A stretch of 41,173 nucleotides of DNA, taken from contig JAUHVK010000036.1 in assembly GCA_030425145.1 (NCBI GenBank), forward strand, positions 1 to 41,173, written 5' to 3'. Within the stretch, counting starts at the first letter, position 1. Each line of letters starts with the position of its first letter. The stretch is from Alphaproteobacteria bacterium (GTDB lineage: Bacteria; Pseudomonadota; Alphaproteobacteria; Rhodobacterales; Rhodobacteraceae). Below the pieces are notes generated by a model. It saw nothing but the letters and a program-made list of their open reading frames with translations, was not told the DNA's origin and ran no database searches. The position numbers and the translations under genes were made by a program. Below are positions 9,285 to 17,461 of the stretch, piece after piece.

Positions 9285-9368
9285 CGAGAAACTCCCCACA
9301 AACCAAAGAAGTCTCTGAATCGCAGATCACACGTCAGCTCGAAAGTGTGGGGGAGACGCACCGCTTAC

Positions 9369-9376
9369 GGTTGTCC
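9369..9376 (+). repeat. IS66 target-site duplication, right copy
   Basis: GGTTGTCC directly follows the right end of the IS66 element and matches 6957-6964 exactly. Confidence 0.95.
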
Positions 9377-9432
9377 AGTGGTTTCGAGATGTGACCCAGA
9401 TCGTGAGAAGAGGGTTGGCTGAACGAAGCTGA
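9377..9432 (+). pseudogene. Detached 3' end of the OLD-family gene
   Basis: When the IS66 element and one copy of the duplication are removed, the OLD frame continues from GAG GTT GTC into CAG TGG TTT CGA, reads 18 codons (QWFRDVTQIVRRGLAERS) and ends at TGA 9430-9432. This is the original C-terminus of the nuclease, now separated from its gene by 2.4 kb. The ancestral protein would have been 621 residues from the start at 5155. Confidence 0.85.
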
Positions 9433-9444
9433 GGAGGTCGCAAT

Positions 9445-9459
9445 CCAACAAATTGTTGG
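9445..9459. terminator. Small hairpin between convergent OLD remnant and STAND gene
   Basis: CCAACA AAT TGTTGG forms a perfect 6-bp stem with a 3-base loop in the 40-base gap between the original OLD stop and the stop of the STAND gene. Its position suggests a weak bidirectional terminator. Confidence 0.4.
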
Positions 9460-9472
9460 CCTGGCCCGCTAG

Positions 9473-11740
9473 CTACTTGACCAGGCTTCCGAAAAGACTG
9501 GCAACCGCTGCATCGCCAAATTCCTCAGAAGTGCCGTCGCCGCGTCGAGGAAAGCTGGGCCGGTATTCGCCGTAATAGGGCTCTTCAAACTCGGCGAGCC
9601 GGTCAGAGACGACTTCCTTGGCATTGGCAGCGTCGTATCCGGTGAGCTCGGCCAAAGAGTCGAGATGTTCGAGATGCTCCGAGAGGCTCTGCTCAGAATC
9701 CAGGTGACTGATAGCCTCTCTGGTATCAGTGAACTCGTACCGAACCATCCGGTCAATTGCGTCATCAACCCCCGCGGGGACATCATCATCCATGTGTTCA
9801 CGGACGTTCTGGATCGTGTTGATCAGGTCATCTACCGCCATGCCGCCTTCGATAGCTTCGACCAAACGGGCTGAAATAGCGGCAAGCAAATCGGCGCGAA
9901 CCGGATGCTCGTCATCGACAAAATTGGAAACCCACCAGTGCAACTCGGGAAATGACTGACCGTCCCGCCAGGACACAAGGTCAAGTTTGCCGTCCTGAAA
10001 GAGCGCAAGGGCCTTCTCGATAAACTTGTCCTGACCGGACGCCTCCCACCATTGCAAAAGCAGTTCGACCCGCGCTGTCACTGGCATATCGTCCGGCGAC
10101 AATGTCCAGAAACCGTCGCTTTTGGTCTTTTTCATCGACGGCTTGGCGTCAATCCGATCAGAGTACGCAGAGAAGGCAGTGGCGAACTGTTTCAGAAATT
10201 CCGGATGGGTCTTGAAGAGTTCTCTGATGTGCCACCACAACCCGCGCGCCCAGTCGGCGCGCTGCGCCGTACCAGGGAGCAAGAGAAGGAATTCTTTGTC
10301 GTTCAGAAAGGATTTGAGAAAGTCGCGGAGTGACGGGTTTACAAACCAGACACGACTTCCCGAGATTGATACAAATCCCGACTCCAGCGATTTCAGGGCG
10401 TCCTCAAAATCTGTCGGTGTCGTCGGCTGGCCGTAATGTGCGCTGATCGCCCTGTGCAGCTCTGAAAAATTCGTCCTCGTATCGATAATGCTCTCGCCAA
10501 AATCGCTGCCAAAAAACATCGAGATCAGCAGGTTCTGCGATTTCGTATCCAATGCCCTGAACGGCTTGCTCCAGATCAGCTCCGGGTTCTGCAGTGCGCT
10601 GTAAAGATAGGCCGGGTATTGATCCGGCGCGACATCATCCAGGCTATCGCTGGACGCCGACGCGATCACGCGCGGGTTATAGTTCTTGTGGTCGATGATC
10701 TTCTTGAGCCAGTCGCCTTCCAGCAGCGCCGCGAAATGGTCGCGCGTCAGGCTCGATGCCGCCAGATGGTTGAACAGAATGTAGGACTTGATCTTGCGGG
10801 TATACGACCCGACATCCAGCAGGTATTTGGCGAGCTGGAAGCGCTTATCATCTACGTAGTCGGATATCCGGCGCGCTTCCTCGAAGATATGCGCGCGCGT
10901 TGTCAGAACGAAGCGTGCATTCTTTGAGGCTCTAACCCGCCGGACAAACGTCGCCAGTGCGGACTCCCGTTGGAGCAAGGATTGCCGGTCGAGCTGGATG
11001 CGACCGAGAAAGTCGTCAAAGAAGAATATAGTCGGGGTGTCGTCGTTAATTTGCGCGAAACCTTCATCCAATGATTTGATCGCGGAGAACTGCCAACCTT
11101 CGTTCAAGTAGTAATAGGAAAGCATCTTTGCGAGCGTCGTCTTGCCTACGCCCGGCGGCCCGGAGATGACAAGCACCCTTTGCTCTTCGAGCTTTTTGGA
11201 CGCTTCATCGAAACTCTCGTTGCGAACATAGACTCTTAGCTCGTCTAGGATTTCCTGTTTGGTCGCCTGCGTGTATGCCTCAAGGCCGGAGTGCAATATC
11301 CGTTCTAGAACGGCGGCGCTGGAAAGCCAAAGCTTGAGATGCGCCTTCTCGATGTCGGGATAATTGCGCAGTGCGGTTTCGATATCTTCCTGCCCCCAGA
11401 TATCGTTTGGTTCCTTCAAAAAATCGCCGAGCACGGCTGCGATCTTGTCACTACGAGACGGAGTAAGCGATTGCGACGTAAAAAGGAGATAGCGGTCCGG
11501 CTTCAGCGTGTGCAGCTTTTTCACTTCCCTGCCTACTGCCGACTTGAGCTGGGAAAAGCTTGATCCAATATAGTGCTTGCTCTGCAGGATGGTCTTTATA
11601 CCACCTTTCGCGTGCCGCCCATCGATCCCGCCGTCCGGACCGGGCCCAAACGCCGAGAATCGCAGTGCGGTTTCGACCTGCGCGATGTCCCTGCATAGGT
11701 CTTCGAAATCCACGTCTGAGAGGTTTTCTAATCTAGACAA
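9473..11740 (-). CDS. Mrr-like nuclease fused to STAND NTPase (nSTAND3-like), candidate defence protein
   Basis: A 755-residue protein. Residues 1-110 have the restriction-endonuclease fold pattern of Mrr/PD-(D/E)xK proteins: FEDLCRDIA (about 12-20), GPDGGIDGRH (34-43, catalytic Asp) and QSKHY (53-57, the QxK motif). A P-loop NTPase follows with Walker A GPPGVGKTT (194-202) and Walker B IFFFDD (238-243), then a helical region typical of nSTAND3 proteins. The C-terminal ~250 residues are helical with no clear repeats. Nuclease-STAND fusions are known phage sensors (Avs systems), but this one is about half their usual length and lacks an obvious long TPR sensor. It is convergent with the OLD gene and more AT-rich than the core genes. 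Phage defence is inferred from architecture and neighbourhood. Confidence 0.8.
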   Translation of the reverse strand: MSRLENLSDVDFEDLCRDIAQVETALRFSAFGPGPDGGIDGRHAKGGIKTILQSKHYIGSSFSQLKSAVGREVKKLHTLKPDRYLLFTSQSLTPSRSDKIAAVLGDFLKEPNDIWGQEDIETALRNYPDIEKAHLKLWLSSAAVLERILHSGLEAYTQATKQEILDELRVYVRNESFDEASKKLEEQRVLVISGPPGVGKTTLAKMLSYYYLNEGWQFSAIKSLDEGFAQINDDTPTIFFFDDFLGRIQLDRQSLLQRESALATFVRRVRASKNARFVLTTRAHIFEEARRISDYVDDKRFQLAKYLLDVGSYTRKIKSYILFNHLAASSLTRDHFAALLEGDWLKKIIDHKNYNPRVIASASSDSLDDVAPDQYPAYLYSALQNPELIWSKPFRALDTKSQNLLISMFFGSDFGESIIDTRTNFSELHRAISAHYGQPTTPTDFEDALKSLESGFVSISGSRVWFVNPSLRDFLKSFLNDKEFLLLLPGTAQRADWARGLWWHIRELFKTHPEFLKQFATAFSAYSDRIDAKPSMKKTKSDGFWTLSPDDMPVTARVELLLQWWEASGQDKFIEKALALFQDGKLDLVSWRDGQSFPELHWWVSNFVDDEHPVRADLLAAISARLVEAIEGGMAVDDLINTIQNVREHMDDDVPAGVDDAIDRMVRYEFTDTREAISHLDSEQSLSEHLEHLDSLAELTGYDAANAKEVVSDRLAEFEEPYYGEYRPSFPRRGDGTSEEFGDAAVASLFGSLVK

Positions 11741-12016
11741 AGCGGTGATCCAAAAAGCTCCAATGAGTATGCCCGCGTTTCTTTTGCGAAGTATTCTAGC
11801 CGGTACACTGCACTTACCGAGAACGGCAGTTCCCCACCAGACCCTACAGGCGTACTGATGAAACTACCAAGGCCGCTTTGAATGGCTGCTCTTAGACGTG
11901 GGGTTCCTGGACGCTGCATCCGCAGAGAAGGACCGCTTCCCGCCGATTCTGTGGAAAAACAACGTGTTTCTGGCGCAGAAAGTGGTGATCTGCACAGCGA
12001 GCGAGCGCCTTTCTGG
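11741..12016. other. Intergenic region with a possible gene remnant
   Basis: It should contain the promoter of the STAND gene, but no convincing -35/-10 pair was seen. On the + strand 11862-11960 reads open with no stop and non-random composition (..GRFEWLLLDVGFLDAA.. then ..ILWKNN..). It has no recognisable start and no family I can name, and it runs into the probable left end of the IS1182 element. It may be a fragment of an interrupted gene. Confidence 0.3.
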
Positions 12017-13473
12017 TCAGGCTTTTCGCATTTTCTGCGGTGCAGGAAAGATCTTGGCCAGTTTTCGGAGATTCTGGGCGGTGGCGGCGAGCAGGAGTTC
12101 GTCATTCGCACCGCATGGTCCACGTAATCGGAGTCGGTTCAGGCCAAGGATCCGCTTGAGGTGGGCGAAGAGCATTTCGACCTTCTTTCGCAGCTTCATC
12201 GAGATCACGTATTGGTCGGTCTTTGCAATGTCGCGGGCGACCTGCCGAGCATCTTCATGTTCCTCGCGGGTGATAAACCGGAAGCCCATGTTCGGGCAGC
12301 AGCGCGCCTTTGATGGGCAGGCCTGGCAGGTGTGCTTCAAACACCGGTATTTGGCGACGCCCTTGCCGGTCGGGCCGCGATTGGGATCGGAGTAGTTCCG
12401 GCGGGACTGCTTCAGCTCGTGGCCCTCAGGGCAAATGTATTGGTCGTTCTTCGCATCCCATTCAAAGTCGGCGCGGGTCCATGTCCCGTCATTGCGCCCT
12501 GACTTGTCGAAGACAGGGATGTGCGGAGCAATTTTGCGGTCAACCAACCATCCTAACATCGGCGCGGTACCATAGGCGGTATCCGCGATCAGCCGCTCTG
12601 GATGAAGGTCGAACTTGGTCTTCACGCGCTCCAGCATGGTCTTGGTCGAACCGACCTCGGCCTGGCGGATTGAGCGCGTGGCCTCAACGTCCACGATGAC
12701 ACCATGGTCGGTGTCGATCAGGTAGTTGTCGGAATAGCTGAAGAATGCCGGGCCCTTGCGGGCGGCCGTCCATTGGCTGGCCGGGTCGGAATGGGACGTG
12801 AACTTGGGCTGCACCTCGCTCGCGGCACCGAACACCGCCTCATTCAGGGTGGCGAGATACTCACGCACAGCGCGGGGCGCGTCGGCCGGATCGACCTCCG
12901 CCGGATCCCACTCTTCCTTCGGCGTCGAGTTCTGCTTGTTGGCATCCGCCTCAATGAGGCTGGCATCAACCGCCATGCGCTGGCCGCTGACCAGGCCCTC
13001 ATCGATACAGCGGGAGACCGTCGTCTCGAACAAATGCCGTAGCAGTTCGCTGTCACGGAACCGACCATGTCGGTTCTTCGAAAAGGTCGAATGATCAGGG
13101 ACACGGTCACTCAGATCAAGCCGACAAAGCCAGCGATATGCCAGGTTCAGATGGACTTCCTCGCAGAGTCGGCGCTCCGACCGGATGCCGAAGCAATAGC
13201 CCACCAGCAGCATCCTGATGAGGAGTTCAGGATCGACGGACGGCCGCCCGGTATGGCTGTAGAAATCGGCGAGGTAGCTGCGGATCCCTGACAGATCGAC
13301 GAACCGATCGATAGACCGCAACAGGTGGTTCTGCGGGACATGATCCTCGAGCGAGAACTCATAAAAAAGCGCCGGTTGCGCCTCCTGCCGCCGTCCCATC
13401 ATCGCCAATCCTCCCATCCCCTACAGGAATTGAATCAGCCGACGGCCCTCCGATCAAGGGCGAGTTTTTCAAC
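11951..13473 (-). mobile_element. IS1182-type insertion sequence, ends tentative
   Basis: The element is defined by its transposase. Possible terminal inverted repeats are GTGGAAAAAC at 11951-11960 and GTTGAAAAAC (as complement of 13464-13473), 9 of 10 matching. No target duplication was found next to them, so the boundaries are uncertain. Confidence 0.45.
12017..13402 (-). CDS. IS1182-family (IS5-like DDE) transposase
   Basis: About 461 residues. The N-terminal domain has FYEFSLEDHVPQNHLLRSID and RPSVDPELLIRMLLVGYCFG, as in IS1182/IS1380-like DDE transposases. It continues with VPDHSTFSKNRH and the catalytic region AVDASLIEADANK, then LIADTAYGTAPML (second Asp). A cysteine cluster (CPEGH, CLKHTCQACPSKARCCPN) follows, and the C-terminal KKVEMLFAHLKRILGLNRLRL holds the glutamate. 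The ATG at 13402 has GGGAGG with seven bases of spacing and is preferred over 13417. The frame is intact. Confidence 0.92.
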   Translation of the reverse strand: MMGRRQEAQPALFYEFSLEDHVPQNHLLRSIDRFVDLSGIRSYLADFYSHTGRPSVDPELLIRMLLVGYCFGIRSERRLCEEVHLNLAYRWLCRLDLSDRVPDHSTFSKNRHGRFRDSELLRHLFETTVSRCIDEGLVSGQRMAVDASLIEADANKQNSTPKEEWDPAEVDPADAPRAVREYLATLNEAVFGAASEVQPKFTSHSDPASQWTAARKGPAFFSYSDNYLIDTDHGVIVDVEATRSIRQAEVGSTKTMLERVKTKFDLHPERLIADTAYGTAPMLGWLVDRKIAPHIPVFDKSGRNDGTWTRADFEWDAKNDQYICPEGHELKQSRRNYSDPNRGPTGKGVAKYRCLKHTCQACPSKARCCPNMGFRFITREEHEDARQVARDIAKTDQYVISMKLRKKVEMLFAHLKRILGLNRLRLRGPCGANDELLLAATAQNLRKLAKIFPAPQKMRKA

Positions 13474-13547
13474 ATGGCGTAATCACAGCCCGGCCCGAAA
13501 GTGCCGTGGTAGAGTAAGGGTTCGATGTCATTTTGAGGAGTTGAGAA

Positions 13548-14561
13548 ATGAACTATTTTGCTGGCTTGGATGTCTCAATGGAGGAGACGCATATCTGCGT
13601 TTTGGATCGTGAAGGCACCGTAATCAGAGAAGGAAAGACATCGACGTCGCCGGCAGCGATAAGTGACTTCCTGGCCTCAGGTCCAAACTGTGCGCGTGTT
13701 GTCTTCGAGACCGGGCGCATGGCACCCATGCTGTACCACGGTCTCGTCGAACGTTACGTTCCCGTGCAGTGCATCGAAAGCAGGCAGGCGTATCAGGCTC
13801 TAAAAACATTGTCCGGGCATAAGACCGACCGAAATGACGCCCGTGGATTGGCGCATCTGGCTCGAACCGGCTTTTACAAGCCGACCCACGTCAAATCGCT
13901 ATCCTCCCATGCAGTTCGGTCACTCATCGCAGCCAGGAAGAAGCTGGTTGGACAGCGCGTGACGATTGATAATCAGATCCGCGGGTTGGTTGTCGTGTTC
14001 GGTGTGCGATTGCCACGCGCACTGTCGCCCGCGTTCAAGCAAGCCGCGCTCGCGGTCAGCGACGGTGTCCCCGGTCTTCATGCGGCACTGTGCGGGCTGT
14101 TTGCAGCCCGAGAAGCTATCTTGACCGCCGTGTCGGCGATAGATGCTGACATCAAGAAAATGACCCGAAAATCTGAGGTCTGTAGGCGATTGATGACGGT
14201 GCCAGGCGTCGGACCGATTACCGCAATGGCATTTGCTGCGGCGATCGATGATCCGCATCGGTTCAAGAAATCGCGTGATGTCGGAGCATATCTCGGTCTC
14301 GTGCCTCAGAGATATCAATCGGGAGAGATCGACTACAGTGGCAGTATCTCGAAACGTGGCGATGTGAAAGTTCGGACACTTCTCTACGAGGCGGCCAATG
14401 TCATCCTGACGAGGTGTGCAGCACCGCTGAAGCTCAAATCATGGGCCCTCGGCATTGCTGCCCGCTCAACGATGCGCAAGGCGCGCGTGGCCTTGGCACG
14501 ACGGCTCGCAATCATTCTCCATGCCATCATGCGGGACCAAACGAACTTCAAAGCGGCCTGA
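13548..14561 (+). CDS. IS110/IS1111-family transposase (DEDD recombinase)
   Basis: A 337-residue protein. The N-terminal RuvC-like DEDD domain shows D8 (GLDVSMEE), E54 (FETG) and D93/D96 (KTDRNDARGLA). The C-terminal Tnp domain has VPGVGPITA (about 217-225) and GDVGAYLGLVPQRYQSG-like sequence ending in the serine motif SGSISKRG (263-270). IS110 enzymes are guided by an RNA encoded in the element's own non-coding end. The start ATG 13548 has GAGGAG eight bases upstream. Only ~74 bases separate it from the neighbouring IS1182 end, while the structured non-coding stretch is downstream, which points to the IS1111 arrangement. The frame is complete. Confidence 0.93.
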   Translation: MNYFAGLDVSMEETHICVLDREGTVIREGKTSTSPAAISDFLASGPNCARVVFETGRMAPMLYHGLVERYVPVQCIESRQAYQALKTLSGHKTDRNDARGLAHLARTGFYKPTHVKSLSSHAVRSLIAARKKLVGQRVTIDNQIRGLVVVFGVRLPRALSPAFKQAALAVSDGVPGLHAALCGLFAAREAILTAVSAIDADIKKMTRKSEVCRRLMTVPGVGPITAMAFAAAIDDPHRFKKSRDVGAYLGLVPQRYQSGEIDYSGSISKRGDVKVRTLLYEAANVILTRCAAPLKLKSWALGIAARSTMRKARVALARRLAIILHAIMRDQTNFKAA

Positions 14562-14565
14562 AAAC

Positions 14566-14623
14566 GGTCGCAACGAGGATTGCAACCAACAGTTCCCAGC
14601 GGGAACGATGCCCGAGGGAGGGC
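14566..14623 (+). ncRNA. Candidate IS1111-type guide (seek/bridge) RNA region
   Basis: Three hairpins follow one another directly after the transposase stop: GGTCGCAA/TTGCAACC (14566-14587, one mismatch), GTTCCC-AGC-GGGAAC (14592-14606, perfect) and GCCC/GGGC (14610-14623). IS1111-group elements encode their guide RNA in the non-coding end 3' of the transposase gene. Assignment is by position and structure only; target and donor guide loops were not identified, and a terminator is an alternative. Confidence 0.35.
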
Positions 14624-15084
14624 GTAGGACACGGCGTGTATTTTGTCGCAACGGTTTTCGCCAAATTGCGGTTTCAACCTTGCTGACCTACCCCCAGCCA
14701 ACCCCATCGTGAGCCCAAGAGCTCGAAGAGAACGAAGGCAACCTCTGACATCGAAGTTTAGGAGAAGTTCATTGACAGATTAGAGAACAGAATACGCCCT
14801 TTTAGTCGATGATCGCCGCTGGAGCGTCGGCGGAACTCTTCGGGCCCGTAGGACCCGGATCGACGCACTAGATCCAGCCCAGATAGACAACTCTGACCCA
14901 GTTCTGTCCATGACTGAGGATCATTCGACCTATCGGCGGTAGGGCCGATCACAAAGCCCGACCGGTCAACATCGAATGAAACGCGCGCCAGCATCACGTT
15001 GACAAAACCCTTGACATACTTTGCGCACGCTTATGCTGTCATTTGCGCACAGATATGGTGTTTCTCGGTCCTAGCCCCCTTAGT
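14624..15084. other. Non-coding boundary between accessory island and core genome
   Basis: About 460 bases with no supported gene. An open minus-strand stretch (14758-14997) has no ribosome binding site and no recognisable protein motif. The right end of the IS110 element must lie here but could not be placed. The segment ends with a promoter-like motif and a direct repeat (15011-15050) in front of the nrdJ 3' end. Confidence 0.5.
15011..15050 (+). promoter_or_regulatory. Promoter-like motif with 9-bp direct repeat, facing the nrdJ 3' end
   Basis: A perfect TTGACA (15011-15016) is followed after 15 bases by TATGCT (15032-15037). The 9-mer TTTGCGCAC occurs at 15020-15028 and again at 15042-15050, a 22-base period (two helical turns) that brackets the -10. 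This looks like a regulated promoter, but the transcript would run antisense into nrdJ and no gene follows on this strand. Confidence 0.4.
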
Positions 15085-17376
15085 TTACCCGCACTTGCTG
15101 TGGCCGCAGGAGCCGCATGTCATGCATCCTTCGATCATGCGCATGTCGTATTGGCCGCAGGACGGGCAGGCTTTGCCGCGACCGCCCTGAAGGTTCACCA
15201 CCTGTGCCTGCGGGTCCGATTTCAGGCCCATTCCTTCGCCCTCAAGGAACCCGATGGCGATCATGTGCTGTTCGATCACCCCGCCGATGGCCGCAAGGAT
15301 CGACGGGATGTATTTGCCCTGCACCCAGGCCCCGCCGCGCGGATCGAACACCGCCTTGAGCTCCTCGACGACGAAGGACACATCCCCCCCGCGCCGGAAC
15401 ACCGCCGAGATCATCCGCGTCAGCGCCACGGTCCAGGCGAAATGCTCCATGTTCTTGGAGTTGATGAACACCTCGAACGGACGGCGATGGCCACCGACGA
15501 TGATGTCGTTGATCGTCAGGTAGATCGCGTGCTCGCTGTCCGGCCATTTCAGCTTGTAGGTCGCGCCTTCCAGCGCCTTGGGGCGGTCGAGCGGTTCGGA
15601 CATGTAGATCACGTCGCCGTGCGGCTGCTGCGGTTCCTCCTCGGAGGACGTCACCACCTCGGGCGCCTCGGCCTTCTTCTCCTCCGCCACACTCAAAACC
15701 GACCCCGTCACATCGTTCGGACGATACGTCGTGCAGCCCTTACAGCCGGTCTCAAATGCCTCCATGTAGACGTCCTTGAACGCCTCAAAGGAAATGTCCT
15801 CGGGACAGTTGATCGTCTTGGAGATCGACGAATCCACCCATTTCTGCGCCGCGGCCTGCATCTTCACATGCTCCAGCGGCGCCAACGTTTGCGCATTCAC
15901 GAAATAGTCGGGTAGTTCCCGGTCGCCGAATTTATCGCGCCACATCTGGACTGCGTAATCGACCACCTCTTCCTCGGTCCGCGTGCCATCCTTCTGCAAG
16001 ACCTTGCGCGTATAGGCATAGGCAAAGACCGGCTCGATACCCGAGGATACGTTCCCAGCGTAAAGCGAGATTGTCCCTGTCGGCGCGATCGACGTGAGCA
16101 GCGCGTTGCGGATGCCGTGTTCGCGGATCGCGTCGCGCACATCCTCGTCCATCATCTGCATGGTGCCCGACGCGAGGTACTTCTCCGCATCGAACAGCGG
16201 GAACGCGCCCTTCTCCTTCGCCAATTCGACCGACGCCAGGTACGCGGCGCGGGCAATTGCCTGCAACCAGCGCTCGGTCTGGCGCGCCGCCTCGTCCGAG
16301 CCATAGCGCAGGCCCAACATCAGCAACGCATCCGCAAGACCCGTCACACCCAAGCCAATCCGCCGCTTGGCTTGCGCCTCGGCACGCTGCGCCTCAAGCG
16401 GGAATTTCGACGCGTCCACCACATTGTCCATCATACGCACAGCGGTCGCGACCAACTCATTCAGCGCGTCCTCGTCCAAAGCTGCGGCATCCTCGAACGG
16501 GTCCGTCACCAGCCGCGCGAGGTTGATCGACCCCAGAAGGCACGCACCGTAGGGCGGCAGCGGTTGCTCTCCACAGGGGTTCGTCGCCGCGATGGTCTCG
16601 ACATAGCTCAGATTGTTGGCCTGATTGATCCGGTCGATGAAGATCACACCCGGCTCAGCATACTCATAGGTCGCGCGCATGATCCGGTTCCACAGGTCGC
16701 GCGCCTGCACGGTGTGGTAGACCTTGCCGTCAAAGACGAGGTCCCACGACCCGTCCGCCTTGACCGCCTCCATAAAATCATCTGTCACCAGAACCGACAG
16801 GTTGAACATGCGCAGCCGCGCCGCATCGGCCTTCGCCCCGATGAACTCTTCCACATCCGGGTGATCGCAGCGCATCGTCGCCATCATCGCGCCCCGGCGC
16901 GACCCGGCAGACATGATGGTCCGACACATCGCGTCCCACACGTCCATAAAGGACAACGGGCCAGAGGCATCCGCCGCCACACCTTTCACATCCGCGCCCT
17001 TGGGCCGGATCGTGCTGAAATCGTACCCGATGCCGCCGCCCTGCTGCATGGTCAGCGCGGCCTCTTTCAACATCTCAAAGATGCCGCCCATGCTGTCGGG
17101 AATCGTGCCCATGACAAAGCAGTTGAAAAGCGTCACTGACCGCGCCGTGCCTGCCCCCGCAGTGATCCTCCCGGCGGGCAGGTATTTGAAATCGGCCAGC
17201 GCATCATAGAACCGCTCTTCCCAGACCGCAGGTTCAGCCTCGACCTCGGCCAAGGATCGCGCAATCCGTCGCCACGTATCTTCCACCGTCCGGTCCACGG
17301 CGGTGCCGTCCGCATCCTTGAGACGGTATTTCATATCCCAGATCTGTTCAGCGATCGGAGCGGTAAAGCGAGACAT
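15085..17376 (-). CDS. nrdJ: Adenosylcobalamin-dependent (class II) ribonucleoside-diphosphate reductase
   Basis: A 763-residue class II ribonucleotide reductase. It makes deoxyribonucleotides from ribonucleotides in the cytoplasm using a B12-derived radical, with or without oxygen. The barrel carries NCF (C86, one of the redox cysteines), QQGGGIGYDFS (about 111-121), the NPCGE signature (266-270, radical cysteine C268 and Glu270) and APTGTIS near 430. The C-terminus has the cysteine-rich tail CPSCGQ and CMTCGSCGHSKCG, which delivers electrons. The start ATG 17376 gives a normal N-terminus. It is transcribed toward the accessory island and is divergent from the EEP-family gene. It is probably the first native gene to the right of the island. 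Confidence 0.95.
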   Translation of the reverse strand: MSRFTAPIAEQIWDMKYRLKDADGTAVDRTVEDTWRRIARSLAEVEAEPAVWEERFYDALADFKYLPAGRITAGAGTARSVTLFNCFVMGTIPDSMGGIFEMLKEAALTMQQGGGIGYDFSTIRPKGADVKGVAADASGPLSFMDVWDAMCRTIMSAGSRRGAMMATMRCDHPDVEEFIGAKADAARLRMFNLSVLVTDDFMEAVKADGSWDLVFDGKVYHTVQARDLWNRIMRATYEYAEPGVIFIDRINQANNLSYVETIAATNPCGEQPLPPYGACLLGSINLARLVTDPFEDAAALDEDALNELVATAVRMMDNVVDASKFPLEAQRAEAQAKRRIGLGVTGLADALLMLGLRYGSDEAARQTERWLQAIARAAYLASVELAKEKGAFPLFDAEKYLASGTMQMMDEDVRDAIREHGIRNALLTSIAPTGTISLYAGNVSSGIEPVFAYAYTRKVLQKDGTRTEEEVVDYAVQMWRDKFGDRELPDYFVNAQTLAPLEHVKMQAAAQKWVDSSISKTINCPEDISFEAFKDVYMEAFETGCKGCTTYRPNDVTGSVLSVAEEKKAEAPEVVTSSEEEPQQPHGDVIYMSEPLDRPKALEGATYKLKWPDSEHAIYLTINDIIVGGHRRPFEVFINSKNMEHFAWTVALTRMISAVFRRGGDVSFVVEELKAVFDPRGGAWVQGKYIPSILAAIGGVIEQHMIAIGFLEGEGMGLKSDPQAQVVNLQGGRGKACPSCGQYDMRMIEGCMTCGSCGHSKCG

Positions 17377-17461
17377 GGCAGCGATTCCCTTCTAGCGGCA
17401 GACCGACAACATAGACTGAACGGCGACAAGTCCACAACGTATTGCAATCCCTGACTGACAA

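Larger units (their letters stand above)
6965..9368 (-). mobile_element. Complete IS66-family insertion sequence
   Basis: A 2,404-bp element bounded by terminal inverted repeats that begin GTAAGCGGTGCG (6965-6976, and as complement 9357-9368; 12 of 12 identical, then partial similarity). It is flanked by the perfect 8-bp duplication GGTTGTCC. It carries tnpA, tnpB and tnpC in that order on the minus strand, all with full-length frames, so it looks competent for transposition. It sits inside the 3' end of the OLD-family gene, in the opposite orientation to that gene. Confidence 0.97.

Noticed and set aside
14758-14997. 79-codon open frame on the minus strand near the island edge
   Set aside because: No ribosome binding site, no recognisable motif and composition like the surrounding non-coding DNA.
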